Assembly: GCA_937983085.1 (NCBI GenBank) | Contig: CALJKZ010000203.1 | Coordinates: 1 to 14,446 of the forward strand | DNA: 14,446 bases | Direction of reading: 5' to 3' | Source: an uncultured Gemmatimonadales bacterium | GTDB taxonomy: Bacteria > Gemmatimonadota > Gemmatimonadetes > Longimicrobiales > Gaopeijiaceae | Shown here: positions 1-8,312 of the stretch, one piece after another | How positions within the stretch are numbered: position 1 is the stretch's first letter | How the letters are laid out: each line of letters opens with the position of its first letter | The notes under the pieces: generated by a model | Told to the model about the DNA's origin: nothing | Seen by the model: only the letters and a program-made list of their open reading frames with translations | Database searches by the model: none | Position numbers and translations under genes: made by a program

Positions 1-88
1 CCCGTCGGTCGTCTCGGTGGCGGTCGGTTCATCAAAAACCGCGACGTGGAACGCGTGCTCCGCCCCGATCGGCGGTAGCGAACCTCTT
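1..88. other. Left edge, no supported gene
   Basis: This short stretch follows the stop codon of the minus-strand glycosyltransferase. A minus-strand ATG at 32-30 opens a frame running off the window, but it has no clear ribosome binding site and only ten codons are visible, so it is not called. No terminator hairpin with a T tract was seen for the minus-strand gene. Confidence 0.4.
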
Positions 89-916
89 CTAGCGGCGCCC
101 GACCTCTCCGGCGGCGCCCCCCCAGACGAGCTCCATGCCTTCCGAGTAGTCGAGAAGGGTCGGGGGCGCACCGTCGACGAGGACGAAGGCGCTCCCTTCC
201 CACCCGGTCAGCGCAGCCAGGTTTCCGGCGGGGCCGAGGTCGCGGGCCACCACCACCGGGCGCCGGGGCAGGGGCGGATGACGCCACGCATAGAACTCCA
301 GCTCCAAGGTCCCGAACCGATCGGCCACGGCTTCCCGGCGGCACGTCGCATCCGGCGGGAGGGTCGGATCGACCCGAACCGCGTTGCCAGGGGAAAGCTC
401 CCGCATCTGCAGAGACGGCGGAGAGCCGGGTCGGGGGACGAGGTCGAGATCGGGGCGAGGTCCATTCCGGCCCCCCGATCGCCACCGGGCGTAGCGGTCG
501 ACCTGGCAGATGTCGTTTCGTCGGAGCGCCGTTTCGATGGAGTCGCGCCGCATCCCGTCCGCGGCGAGGCGCGCCGATACGCGTGAAGCCCAACTCCCGT
601 GGACGAAGACGAGAGCAGGCGTGGACGGGGGCTCGGGAAGATCGGGCGAGCGTGCGCCGGCGGAGGCAGATCTCAGGGCCGTCGGCGCGAAGGCGATGCC
701 CCCCAGCAGGGTCACCAGGGTCGTCCAGCGGAGAAACCGAGCGGCGGTGCCCCCCGAAGGATATCCCTCGCTACGAAGAAGGACGGCGGCGGCGGTTGCC
801 ACCAGAGCCATCCAGGCGGGCACGGCCTCGAAGAGCCTCCGGGGTCCGAAGTGTACCCCACGGTGCCAGTACACGACGCTCGCGACGACGCCCGCTCCCG
901 CCCAGGCGCCGAACAC
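89..916 (-). CDS. C-terminal part of frameshifted GT-C membrane glycosyltransferase
   Basis: This frame continues the membrane glycosyltransferase read from 2084, but in another reading frame. Its nominal GTG at 916 lies inside the gene and is probably not a real start. It opens with a hydrophobic segment (FGAWAGAGVVASVVYWHRG), then a second membrane segment around residues 30-50 and another around 60-80. A soluble domain of about 190 residues follows, with phrases such as PALVFVHGSW and VVVARDLGP. Large C-terminal domains of this kind are common in GT-C proteins and are usually periplasmic. The stop is TAG at 91-89. Between the start at 2084 and this frame there is one base too many, so the gene looks like a 664-residue protein broken by a 1-nt insertion (or 2-nt deletion) near 917-945. 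Whether this is a sequencing error or a real mutation cannot be decided here. Confidence 0.7.
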   Translation of the reverse strand: MFGAWAGAGVVASVVYWHRGVHFGPRRLFEAVPAWMALVATAAAVLLRSEGYPSGGTAARFLRWTTLVTLLGGIAFAPTALRSASAGARSPDLPEPPSTPALVFVHGSWASRVSARLAADGMRRDSIETALRRNDICQVDRYARWRSGGRNGPRPDLDLVPRPGSPPSLQMRELSPGNAVRVDPTLPPDATCRREAVADRFGTLELEFYAWRHPPLPRRPVVVARDLGPAGNLAALTGWEGSAFVLVDGAPPTLLDYSEGMELVWGGAAGEVGRR

Positions 917-2084
917 CGCAGCGCCACGCCACCAGCACCAGCGCGGGCAGCGGACCCTCCAGGAGGCGCACTCCGAGCATGAGGAGGTCCGCCCCGGTGT
1001 ACGCCAGCGCCTCGACGGGACCGTAGGCGTTCCCCCACGGGTCGTCGTGGAAGCCCAGGCCGTGGGCCGGGCCGAAGGCCGCCGTGTACCCGAGTCTCGT
1101 CGGCGATCCGAAGAGGCGGAGATTCCACCCGAGAAGGAGCACGGCGAAGGGGGAGCCCCCTACCACGAGCGCCGCGGTGCGTCGCCACGTACCGCGGCCG
1201 GCGCGCAGCCCGGGCCCCCAGAGGACCCCCAGGATGGCCGTGGAGCACAGGAGCCCCGTCAGCGGCCGCGCCGCCACCGCGAAGCCCACGGCCGCGCCGG
1301 TCGCGCACGCCCATCCAAGCCGCCGCTCGCCCTCACCTCCGTGGACCGCCCCGGCTCCGAAGGCCAGGACCAGCGAGAGTCCGCACGCCGCAGCGACGTG
1401 GTTCGCGGGGCTGGCGCCCAGGAGGAGCCAGAAAGGGGAGAGGCAGAGAAGAAGCCCGGCGAGTCGCCCCGTGCGGGCGCCGAGGAGGTGGTCGGCGGCC
1501 CACGCGAACGCGGCCGTCGCCACACCGGTGAGGGTCGGCCCCACCAGCCACGGAACGCCCAACGCCAGTCCGCCGGCCAGGGCGAGGGTGTGCATGGGTG
1601 GATAGATGGACACCCAACCCGCCTCCGTCGCGATGCCGTTCTGCGCCATCCACGCTGCGGGGGACGTGCCCAGGGGGATGCCCAGGCGCCCGCCCACCAC
1701 GGCGGCGGCGTGGTAGAGCTGGGTCAGCTCGTCCACCGATGTCGGCGCCCCTCCGTGTACCACCCGAGCCACGATGGCCGTCGCTACGGCGGAGAGGAGG
1801 CCCACGCCCAAGGCGAAGGGCAGGCGCCCGGGGTTCTCCACCGCCGCTCCGACGCGCGCCACCGGGTCTGGCCGCTCGGGGTCGTACGGCACCATGCGCG
1901 CCAGAAGCCACGCGAAGGTCAGGACGATGAGAGAGCCGGAGAGGCCAAGGACCCAGGCCGTTTCGGCTGCCTCACGTACGGACGCACCCGCCGGCCCGGT
2001 CCGCTCGACGTCGAGGAGGCGGTGGAGGGGGAGGTAGGCGGCGAGGACGAGAGCCGCACCTGCGAGACGGCGCGCGAGGGGCAT
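771..2084 (-). CDS. N-terminal part of frameshifted GT-C (PMT/ArnT-type) glycosyltransferase
   Basis: This is a polytopic membrane protein resembling GT39/GT83-type enzymes, which take a sugar from a polyprenyl-phosphate donor and transfer it on the outer face of the membrane. I chose the ATG at 2084 (MPLARRLAGAALVLAAYLPL) because it is followed directly by the first membrane segment. An upstream in-frame start at 2243 would add a poorly hydrophobic tail. An acidic pair in the first large loop (VDELTQ, D118-E119) fits the GT-C catalytic Asp/Glu position, and SIYPPMHTLALA follows at about 159-170. Repeated hydrophobic segments run to about residue 387, ending LPALVLVAW. After that the frame turns Arg/Gly-rich with no membrane character and stops at 771, so its last 50 or so residues are probably out of frame. 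The true continuation is the frame ending at 89. The gene is transcribed divergently from the pilus operon. Substrate unknown. Confidence 0.72.
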   Translation of the reverse strand: MPLARRLAGAALVLAAYLPLHRLLDVERTGPAGASVREAAETAWVLGLSGSLIVLTFAWLLARMVPYDPERPDPVARVGAAVENPGRLPFALGVGLLSAVATAIVARVVHGGAPTSVDELTQLYHAAAVVGGRLGIPLGTSPAAWMAQNGIATEAGWVSIYPPMHTLALAGGLALGVPWLVGPTLTGVATAAFAWAADHLLGARTGRLAGLLLCLSPFWLLLGASPANHVAAACGLSLVLAFGAGAVHGGEGERRLGWACATGAAVGFAVAARPLTGLLCSTAILGVLWGPGLRAGRGTWRRTAALVVGGSPFAVLLLGWNLRLFGSPTRLGYTAAFGPAHGLGFHDDPWGNAYGPVEALAYTGADLLMLGVRLLEGPLPALVLVAWRCGVRRLGGSGRRRERRVLAPWGTLRTPEALRGRARLDGSGGNRRRRPSS

Positions 2085-2283
2085 GGAGACAATGTGCCCC
2101 GACACGGCGGATCCTACCACCCGGCCAGGCCAGGACGGTTCGTGCCGTCGGTGTTCTTGCAATATGCCAGGAAGAAATCCTTGCAGATTGCGAAGCGGCA
2201 CGACTACCCTTGCGGGAGCGCCCGATCTGGCCGGATCCCCCACCGGCCGGCCCTTTCAAGCGACCGGCTCGGAGCCTGCCCTC
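2085..2283. promoter_or_regulatory. Divergent intergenic region between glycosyltransferase and pilS-like gene
   Basis: These 199 bp separate two divergent genes and should hold both promoters. A locally AT-richer stretch at about 2150-2200 is the likeliest core. It includes CTTGCAATATGCC (2156-2168), which matches 12 of 13 bases of a site upstream of the pilin gene (8174-8186). I found no sigma-70 pair with good spacing on either strand. A sigma-54 look-alike at 2197-2213 has the wrong spacing. Confidence 0.45.
2271..2274 (+). promoter_or_regulatory. Ribosome binding site deciding the pilS-like start
   Basis: GGAG lies 9 nt before the GTG at 2284. The alternative in-frame ATGs at 2083 and 2164 have no such site and would add a low-complexity tail, so this site favours the GTG start. 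Confidence 0.5.
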
Positions 2284-3981
2284 GTGGCACAGTTGGCACC
2301 TCAACGAAGTACGTCCGGCCCCCCGGACACGCCGTGGATCCGTCGACGGGATCTCCTGCAGTGGCTCTATGTGGGACGGATGACGCTCGTCACGGGCATC
2401 CTGGTGGCGGCGCTGAGCGACTGGTTCGTCGCTCGGCCGTCGGAAACGCTCATCGTGAGCGTGATGGTCATCAGCGCTCTGGCGATGACGGGGTGGTCGT
2501 TCTGGTTCACCCACCTGAACCGCAACGAGCCGGGCGAAGGCTTTCTGTATGCCCAGGTGGTCCTCGACGCCTTCATCGTCACGGGGATCGTGCATCTCAC
2601 GGGAGGGCCGGACAGCGGGTTCGCGTCCCTCTACATCCTCGTCATCAGCGCCGGCGCGCTCATGCTGCCGCTTCCGGGCGGGGTGCTCATCGGCGGGCTG
2701 GTGAGCATTCTGTACTTCGCCGATCTGGTGTGGGGGTACCAGGAGACCTTCGACCTCTTCGTGGCCCTTCGGATCGCCCTGTTCACCCTCGTCGCCCTCA
2801 TCACCGGACTCCTCGGCGACCGGCTGCGGCGGGCGGGCCAAGCCCTGGGCGAGGTGGAGTCGAAGCTCCAGCAGCTTCGACTGGATACCGGGGACATCCT
2901 GGCCAACCTGGCCACGGGCGTCATCACCGTCGACGGGGACGGTCGTCTGGCCTACGCGAATCCGGCTGCCGCCGTCCATTTGAATCGTCGGCTCGACGGC
3001 TTCCTGGGGCGTCCCGTTCTCGACGAGTTGGACCGGGTGGCCCCGCCCCTCGGCTCCATGCTGCAGAAGGCCATCCACGGTGGGACGGCGGTTCGACGGG
3101 GCGTCGTGCAGGCCCGGTCGCCGGAAGGGCCCGTCCGTCTCGGCGTCAGTACCGCCATCCTGGAGCGGGAGGGCGGCATGCTCCCCTCCGCCACGGCCCT
3201 CTTCCAGGACATCACCGACCTGGAACGCCTCGACGAGTTGAACGTCCGCAATGAGCGGCTCGAGGCGGTCGCTACCCTGTCCGCGTCGCTGGCCCACGAA
3301 ATCAAGAATCCACTGGCCTCCATCCGTAGCGCCGTGGAGCAACTGGCCGGGAATCGCCTGGCCGATCGCGACCGCGACGTCCTCGAACGACTGGTGCTCG
3401 CCGAGTCGGATCGCCTGAGTCGGCTGCTCACCGAATTCCTGGACTACTCGGGTCTGGGCATGGGGTCCACCGAGCGTGTGGACCTCACCGCGCTGGTGCG
3501 GGGATGCGTTCTCGTGGCGAAGCAACATCCGGCGCTTGAGGACGTCGACGTGGTCTCCGAAGTGGAGGACGACGCGGTCTTCGTCAACGGGGACGCCGAC
3601 CTCCTCCACCGGGCGCTCTTCAACCTCATTCTCAATGGGGGCCAGTCCGCAGGGCCCGGCGGTCGGGTGAGGGTGGTCCTTCGAAACGAATTCGACCGGA
3701 CCCGTCCGAGGGGGACCGAGGTCCTCCACCCGGTGCGTCTGTCCGTCGGCGACAGCGGCCCGGGGATCCCCGAGCATGAACGTGCCCGGATCTTCGATCC
3801 GTTCTTCACCACGAAGGATGCGGGAAGCGGGCTTGGGCTCGCAGTGGTTCACCGGGCCGTGGAGGCCCACTCCGGAGCCACGTTCGTCGAGGAGAGCGAG
3901 GACGGGGGCGCGGAGTTCGTGATCTTCCTACCGGGGGCCCCGGAGGCCGCCGAGGTGCATACGACAGGTGTGACGACGTGA
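2284..3981 (+). CDS. pilS: PilS-like membrane sensor histidine kinase
   Basis: This predicted 565-residue kinase would phosphorylate the response regulator encoded immediately downstream. From the GTG at 2284, about six membrane segments are visible (roughly 31-49, 54-75, 88-105, 114-131, 133-150, 157-177). The LTGGPDSGF motif near 105-113 is typical of PilS-type polytopic sensor domains, which in known PilS proteins sense pilin in the membrane. A PAS-like domain covers about 203-315. The HisKA box SASLAHEIKNPL has the phospho-acceptor His338. The ATPase domain shows NLILN (N447, N451), DSGPGI (490-495), FDPFFTTK and GSGLGLA (514-520). The N box reads NGGQSA where NAxxA is usual, a mild deviation. 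The stop overlaps the next start by 4 nt (GTGA), indicating translational coupling. Pilin context supports PilS over other NtrB-like kinases. The domain call is firm; the exact start is less so. Confidence 0.88.
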   Translation: MAQLAPQRSTSGPPDTPWIRRRDLLQWLYVGRMTLVTGILVAALSDWFVARPSETLIVSVMVISALAMTGWSFWFTHLNRNEPGEGFLYAQVVLDAFIVTGIVHLTGGPDSGFASLYILVISAGALMLPLPGGVLIGGLVSILYFADLVWGYQETFDLFVALRIALFTLVALITGLLGDRLRRAGQALGEVESKLQQLRLDTGDILANLATGVITVDGDGRLAYANPAAAVHLNRRLDGFLGRPVLDELDRVAPPLGSMLQKAIHGGTAVRRGVVQARSPEGPVRLGVSTAILEREGGMLPSATALFQDITDLERLDELNVRNERLEAVATLSASLAHEIKNPLASIRSAVEQLAGNRLADRDRDVLERLVLAESDRLSRLLTEFLDYSGLGMGSTERVDLTALVRGCVLVAKQHPALEDVDVVSEVEDDAVFVNGDADLLHRALFNLILNGGQSAGPGGRVRVVLRNEFDRTRPRGTEVLHPVRLSVGDSGPGIPEHERARIFDPFFTTKDAGSGLGLAVVHRAVEAHSGATFVEESEDGGAEFVIFLPGAPEAAEVHTTGVTT

Positions 3982-5333
3982 AGATACTTCTGGTCGACGA
4001 CGAGACCGCCATCCTCGACACGCTGGAGATCCTCTTCCGCGGCGAGGGCTACGACGTTGCGGTGGCCGACTCCGGTCCCAAGGCGCTGGCGGCGCTGGAA
4101 GATGAGCAGCCCGACATCGTTCTTACGGACATCCGGATGCCGGGGGCCACCGGGCTCGAGGTCCTGGCCCACGCCCGGCAGGTGGACCCGGAGATCGCCG
4201 TCATCCTCATGACGGCCCAGGCGTCTCTCCAATCCGCCGTGCGAGCCGTGAACGAGGGCGCCTACTACTACCTCCAGAAGCCCTTCGCCAACGACGAGCT
4301 GCTGGCCATCTGCAAGCGCGCGGCGGAAGCACGGGAGCTCAAGGTCGAAAACAAGAGGCTCAAGCGGGAGATCAAGCGTACGTCGAGGAACGGGGGGAAG
4401 GGGCGCCCCATCGGGGTGGCCAGCAGCTTCGTGGAGGTCCTCGATCTGGCGGAGACGGTGGCGGTCACCGAGTCGACGGTCCTGCTGTCCGGAGAGAGCG
4501 GTACGGGTAAGGAGGTGGTGGCCCGCTACATCCACACCCTCTCCGAGCGGTGCGAGGGACCGTTCATGTCCATCAACTGTGGCGCGCTGCCCGAGAGCCT
4601 TCTCGAAAGCGAGTTGTTCGGCCACGTGAAGGGTTCGTTCACCGGGGCGGTGAAGGATCGCGACGGTCTCCTGGTCGCCGCGGCCGGAGGCACCTTCTTC
4701 CTGGACGAGATCGGGGAGATGAGCCCGGCGACCCAGGTCAAACTCCTGCGGGCCATCCAGGAGCGGGAAGTCATTCCGGTGGGTTCCACCCAGTCGGTGC
4801 CCGTGGACGTGCGAATCATCGCCGCCACCAATCGGGACCTGGAAGAGGAGATCGGGCGCGGGTCCTTCCGGAGTGACCTGTACTACCGCCTCAACGTCAT
4901 CCAGCTGCACCTGCCGCCCCTGAGGGAACGGCGGGAGGACATTCCCATTCTGGCCAAGCACTTCCTCCACGAAGCCGGGTCCGAGAACGGTACCACCCTG
5001 TCGCTGTCGGAGACGGCCATGAAGCTTCTGGCGGAGTACGAGTGGCCCGGCAACGTGCGCGAGCTCGAGAACGCCCTCGAACGCGCCGTGGTGGTGAGCG
5101 AGGGCTCGGTCATCGAAGCCGAGGCCCTCCCGGAGCGCGTCCGGGAAGCACCACCCCCGCGTCTGGCCGGAGCCGACGCGCCGGCCAAACCCACCATGGA
5201 GGTCATCGAGCGGGCCTACATCATGTGGGTGCTAGAGTTCGAGGGGGGGAAAAAGACCCGCACCGCCGAGGTGCTGGGGATCGATCCATCGACGCTCTAC
5301 CGCAAGCTCAACCGCTACGGAATCGACGCATGA
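3978..5333 (+). CDS. pilR: PilR-like sigma-54-dependent response regulator
   Basis: This 451-residue NtrC-family enhancer-binding protein has three parts. The receiver domain (1-120) contains acidic residues D7/D8, phospho-acceptor Asp51 in LTDIRMP, Thr79 and Lys101 in the KPF motif. The AAA+ sigma-54 interaction domain has Walker A GESGTGKE (172-179), the sigma-54 contact loop GSFTGA (219-224), Walker B GGTFFLDE (237-244) and a canonical [22 protein letters not shown] segment (shown in part here). A Fis-type helix-turn-helix lies at about 405-451, ending [12 protein letters not shown]. The contact loop has Ser in place of the usual first Ala (GAFTGA); the essential Thr is kept. The gene is coupled to the kinase by GTGA and to the next gene by ATGA overlaps. 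Its expected target is the sigma-54 promoter of the pilin gene at 8297. A G7A5 run at 5243-5254 lies in the HTH-coding part. Confidence 0.9.
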   Translation: MKILLVDDETAILDTLEILFRGEGYDVAVADSGPKALAALEDEQPDIVLTDIRMPGATGLEVLAHARQVDPEIAVILMTAQASLQSAVRAVNEGAYYYLQKPFANDELLAICKRAAEARELKVENKRLKREIKRTSRNGGKGRPIGVASSFVEVLDLAETVAVTESTVLLSGESGTGKEVVARYIHTLSERCEGPFMSINCGALPESLLESELFGHVKGSFTGAVKDRDGLLVAAAGGTFFLDEIGEMSPATQVKLLRAIQEREVIPVGSTQSVPVDVRIIAATNRDLEEEIGRGSFRSDLYYRLNVIQLHLPPLRERREDIPILAKHFLHEAGSENGTTLSLSETAMKLLAEYEWPGNVRELENALERAVVVSEGSVIEAEALPERVREAPPPRLAGADAPAKPTMEVIERAYIMWVLEFEGGKKTRTAEVLGIDPSTLYRKLNRYGIDA

Positions 5334-6199
5334 CGATGCCAGGACTTCCAGGATACGGACTGAACGAACACCGCGACCTGGCCTGGGACCGGGTCCGTCT
5401 GTCGGTGGTCATCCCCGTCTTCAACGAGCGACGGACGGTGGAGAACCTCCTGCGACGGGTGCGGGAGGTGCCCCTCTGGCTCGAGGTCATCTGCGTGGAC
5501 GACGGGTCCACCGACGGCACCCGTGACATCCTGGCGGAGCTCGACGGGACGCTCATCGACACCCTGGTCTTCCACGAGAAGAACCAGGGGAAGGGGGCGG
5601 CTTTGCGGACCGGCTTCCAACATGCCACCGGAGATGTCGTGGTGGTCCAGGACGCCGATCTCGAGTACGACCCCCGGGAGTTTCCCCTCCTCCTTCAGCC
5701 CATTCTGGAAGGGAAGGCGGACGCCGTGTACGGATCGCGCTTCCTGGGAGGTCCCCACCGGGTTCTCCTCTTCTGGCACTCGGTGGGCAACCGGGTCCTC
5801 ACCCTCCTGTCGAACATGTTCACCGACCTGAACCTCACCGACATGGAGACGTGCTATAAGATGGTCCGGCGGGACCTCCTCCATTCACTCCCGCTGTCGG
5901 CGAACCGCTTCGGGATCGAGCCGGAACTCACCGCCCGCCTCTCCCAGGCCCGGGCGCGCATCTACGAGCTTCCCATCAGCTACGACGGGCGCTCGTACGC
6001 CGACGGCAAGAAGATCGGGTGGAAAGACGGAGTTTCGGCCCTCTGGTGCATCCTCAAGTACAACCTGGTGGGACCGCGCCCCCCTCTGTGGGAAACCCCA
6101 CAGGTCGATCCGTGGGATACGCCGGAGCGGCTCTCGTCCATCTCGGTGGAGGTCGAGGCCGAGGCGTCGGGTGCTTCGCACGCTGCCGGAGAAGACTGA
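5330..6199 (+). CDS. GT2 glycosyltransferase, DPM1/polyprenyl-phosphate sugar synthase-like
   Basis: This 289-residue family 2 glycosyltransferase probably works at the cytoplasmic face of the membrane. The GT-A fold signature is clear: [14 protein letters not shown] (24-37), the nucleotide-sugar site VDDGSTDGT (56-64), [13 protein letters not shown] (84-96), the metal-binding [11 protein letters not shown] region (105-115) and YGSRF (134-138). The phrase [12 protein letters not shown] (167-178) is typical of the DPM1-like GT2 subgroup, which makes polyprenyl-phosphate mannose, glucose or related donors. No C-terminal membrane segment is visible, so it resembles the soluble or peripheral type. 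The start ATG at 5330 overlaps the regulator stop (ATGA). The next gene is a TMTC-like GT-C enzyme, a class that uses lipid-phosphate-linked sugars, so this protein plausibly supplies its donor. The sugar cannot be read from the sequence. Confidence 0.87.
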   Translation: MTMPGLPGYGLNEHRDLAWDRVRLSVVIPVFNERRTVENLLRRVREVPLWLEVICVDDGSTDGTRDILAELDGTLIDTLVFHEKNQGKGAALRTGFQHATGDVVVVQDADLEYDPREFPLLLQPILEGKADAVYGSRFLGGPHRVLLFWHSVGNRVLTLLSNMFTDLNLTDMETCYKMVRRDLLHSLPLSANRFGIEPELTARLSQARARIYELPISYDGRSYADGKKIGWKDGVSALWCILKYNLVGPRPPLWETPQVDPWDTPERLSSISVEVEAEASGASHAAGED

Positions 6200-8146
6200 G
6201 TGGAGGACGCCGCCCGACCCCGCGAGGCCGGCGCGTCGCGAACCGTTCTGGGCCTCGGCTCCCCCCTGGAGGACCGGCGCTCGGCCCTCCTCATCGTAGG
6301 CGTGCTCGCGGTAGCGGTCTATCTGAACTCGCTGCCGAACCTCTTCGCGTACGACGACCTCCACATCATCCAGAACAACGAGGCCATCCACTCCCTGGAG
6401 ACCCTCCCCGGGGCGCTGGTCGGCCCCTACTGGACGGGGCACTACGGCAGGGAGTTGGGCCTCTGGCGCCCCGTCGCCACGGGCCTCTTCGGCATCCAGT
6501 GGATCATCAGCGACGGGCAGCCGCTCCTCTTCCACGCGGTCAACGTGGTCATGCACGCGGCGGTTTCCCTCCTCGTGGTCGTCTTCCTGCTGCGCCTCAT
6601 GCCGCTGGCCGGGGCGTTCGTCGGCGGGCTGGTGTTCGCCGTGCACCCCGTCCACGTGGAAGCCGTAGCCAACGTCATCGGGCTGTCGGAGATGGTGTCG
6701 ACGGCGTGCGTCCTCGGCGCGTGTCTCGTGCACATGAGGGGAGGCGAGCGGTCGGGGTGGTCCACCGCGGCATGGGTGGGGCTGCTCTACGGTCTCGGCA
6801 TCGGGGCCAAGGAAAGCGCCATCACGCTGCCGGCGCTCATCCTGCTGGTGGACGCGGCACGGCAGGAGATCGATTTCCGTGCCCTGCCTCGCTACGTGGC
6901 GGACCGCTGGCGGGTGTACGGCGTGATGCTCGTCGTGTCGTTGGCCATGCTCGCCGGGCGGTACGCCATCCTCGGAAGCATCGCCGCACCGTTCGCCCCA
7001 TTGGGTGCCGACCTCCTCCTGGAGATCCCGCGAATCTGGACGCTTGGAGAGGTCTGGCTCCACTACGTCCGCCTCTGGGTCTTCCCTCTGGACCTCTCGT
7101 CGGACTACTCACCCGACGTGATCCCCATCTCCTTCCAATGGGGTCTCGACAACACCATCGGCGCGGTCCTGGCCTTGGGGGTGCTCTCCCTGTCGCTGGT
7201 GACGTGGAGGCGTCCGCTCATGGAGCCCGGCAAGGCCAGCGCGCGTGCGGCCGCATTCGGCGTGGTGTGGTTCGTCATCGCCATCTCTCCCACGTCGAAC
7301 GCGCTCTTCCTTTCTGGCATCCTCCTGGCGGAGCGCACGCTCTACCTGCCGTCCGTCGGCCTGGCCGCGGCCACCGGGTGGCTCGTCGTCCGGTTCGCGA
7401 AGGAGCGCCGGCGGGTCGCCTGGGTGGGGCTCACCGCCATCGTCGTTCTGTCCAGCGTACGGGTGTGGACGCGCAATCCCACATGGCACGACACCCTCAC
7501 CGTGCTCGGTGCTCTCATCGAGGACTACCCCCACTCGGGTCGGAGCCAATGGATTCTGGGAGACCAGTTCATCCGACAGGGGCGTACCAGTCAGAGCCTG
7601 CTTTCATACCGTGCGGCCATCAACGTCCTGGGCACCCACTACGCACTTTCGACGGAGATCGCCCGCGTTCTCATGGACGAGGGGCTCTACGATCCGGCGG
7701 AGGTCCTGCTGAAGTTCGCGGTGGGGGATCAGCCCGAGCTGCCCCTGGGGTACGCGCTGCTCGCCCTGGTGGAAGCCGAGCGCGGAGACGCCCAGGCGTC
7801 GGAGGCGTACGCGCGCCAATCCCTGGCCATCGAGCCCGACGACCCGACTCGACTGCACCTCCTTGCCTGGTCCCTGGCCGCACAAGGGCGCATCGAGGAG
7901 GCCCGCGAGGCCCGGTCCCAGGCGGAGGAGGTGGGACAGGCGCTCTTCTGGCAGCAGTACATGTACCACGCACACGTGCGCTGGGCCGACGGGGATACGA
8001 CGGGGGCCATGCTGGCCCTGGACTCCGCTGCAGTCACCGTGATCTCAGAACTGGGCCGGAGCACGCTGGATTCGGTCAGAGTGGCCGAATTCGGCCTCGA
8101 ATCTGCGGCCCGTGACACCGCCGAGGCCGGGGAGTCGAATCGTTGA
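6200..8146 (+). CDS. TMTC-like GT-C glycosyltransferase with C-terminal TPR domain
   Basis: This 648-residue integral membrane protein matches the layout of TMTC proteins. In animals TMTC1-4 are O-mannosyltransferases that use dolichyl-phosphate mannose. Visible family-like motifs are the acidic YDD in the first loop (51-53, likely catalytic), FHAVNVVMH (111-119), FAVHPVHVEAVANVIGLSE (146-164), GLGIGAKES (198-206), a long loop containing VWLHYVRLWVFPLDLSSDYS (285-304), and AERTLYLPSVG (378-388). About ten hydrophobic segments occupy residues 28-420. Residues 440-610 form TPR-like helical pairs (for example SLAIEPDDPTRLHLLAWSL), probably extracytoplasmic and able to bind the acceptor protein. 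The GTG start directly follows the previous stop, with GGAGAAG at 6188-6194 as ribosome binding site. It lies between the PilS/PilR/GT2 run and the pilin, making the pilin the obvious candidate acceptor. That function is inferred from context. Many bacterial homologues are annotated only as TPR proteins. Confidence 0.82.
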   Translation: MEDAARPREAGASRTVLGLGSPLEDRRSALLIVGVLAVAVYLNSLPNLFAYDDLHIIQNNEAIHSLETLPGALVGPYWTGHYGRELGLWRPVATGLFGIQWIISDGQPLLFHAVNVVMHAAVSLLVVVFLLRLMPLAGAFVGGLVFAVHPVHVEAVANVIGLSEMVSTACVLGACLVHMRGGERSGWSTAAWVGLLYGLGIGAKESAITLPALILLVDAARQEIDFRALPRYVADRWRVYGVMLVVSLAMLAGRYAILGSIAAPFAPLGADLLLEIPRIWTLGEVWLHYVRLWVFPLDLSSDYSPDVIPISFQWGLDNTIGAVLALGVLSLSLVTWRRPLMEPGKASARAAAFGVVWFVIAISPTSNALFLSGILLAERTLYLPSVGLAAATGWLVVRFAKERRRVAWVGLTAIVVLSSVRVWTRNPTWHDTLTVLGALIEDYPHSGRSQWILGDQFIRQGRTSQSLLSYRAAINVLGTHYALSTEIARVLMDEGLYDPAEVLLKFAVGDQPELPLGYALLALVEAERGDAQASEAYARQSLAIEPDDPTRLHLLAWSLAAQGRIEEAREARSQAEEVGQALFWQQYMYHAHVRWADGDTTGAMLALDSAAVTVISELGRSTLDSVRVAEFGLESAARDTAEAGESNR

Positions 8147-8251
8147 TGGGTCACCGAAACCGCCCCCAGCACCCTTGCAACATGCCTGCGAATTGCAGAA
8201 TCCCACGACTTTTTGCCCGTAAACAAAGGTTTTCACCTCTGGGGCATACTG

Positions 8252-8270
8252 TGTAAGTTGTTGTATTACA
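8252..8270. promoter_or_regulatory. Inverted repeat TGTAA-N9-TTACA, possible activator site
   Basis: The arms TGTAA (8252-8256) and TTACA (8266-8270) are perfectly complementary and lie about 55-70 bp upstream of the predicted pilin transcription start. That is a sensible distance for a sigma-54 activator dimer. The five-base arms in AT-rich DNA could arise by chance, so this is only a candidate for the PilR-like protein or the second regulator. Confidence 0.3.
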
Positions 8271-8296
8271 GCTTTTTAGGTCGATGGTGCCAACTT

Positions 8297-8312
8297 TGGA
8301 CTCGTGCTTGCT
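8297..8312 (+). promoter_or_regulatory. Sigma-54 (-24/-12) promoter of the pilin gene
   Basis: TGGACTCGTGCTTGCT has the invariant GG (8298-8299) and GC (8310-8311) exactly 12 bp apart, and the TTGCT half matches the -12 consensus. The CA after GG in the consensus TGGCAC is replaced by AC. Transcription would start near 8323, giving a leader of about 47 nt. Genes for two NtrC-type activators flank the pilin, and sigma-54/PilR control of pilA is established in other bacteria. Confidence 0.75.

Noticed and set aside
2197..2213. Sigma-54-like GGCAC...TTGC upstream of the pilS-like gene
   Set aside because: GG and GC are 15 bp apart; sigma-54 promoters need 12. Another near-match at 2170-2184 is 13 apart.
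2083..2283. Longer start for the pilS-like kinase at ATG 2083 or 2164
   Set aside because: The extra residues are low-complexity without membrane character, and neither start has a ribosome binding site. The 2083 start would overlap the start of the divergent gene.
510..3254. A 914-codon plus-strand open frame over the minus-strand glycosyltransferase and the pilS-like gene
   Set aside because: It is rich in Arg, Gly, Pro and His with no domain or membrane pattern, and it overlaps two recognisable genes. Long spurious frames are expected at this GC content.
1972..3870. A 632-codon minus-strand open frame antisense to the pilS-like gene
   Set aside because: Low-complexity composition with no motifs, opposite a gene with clear kinase boxes.
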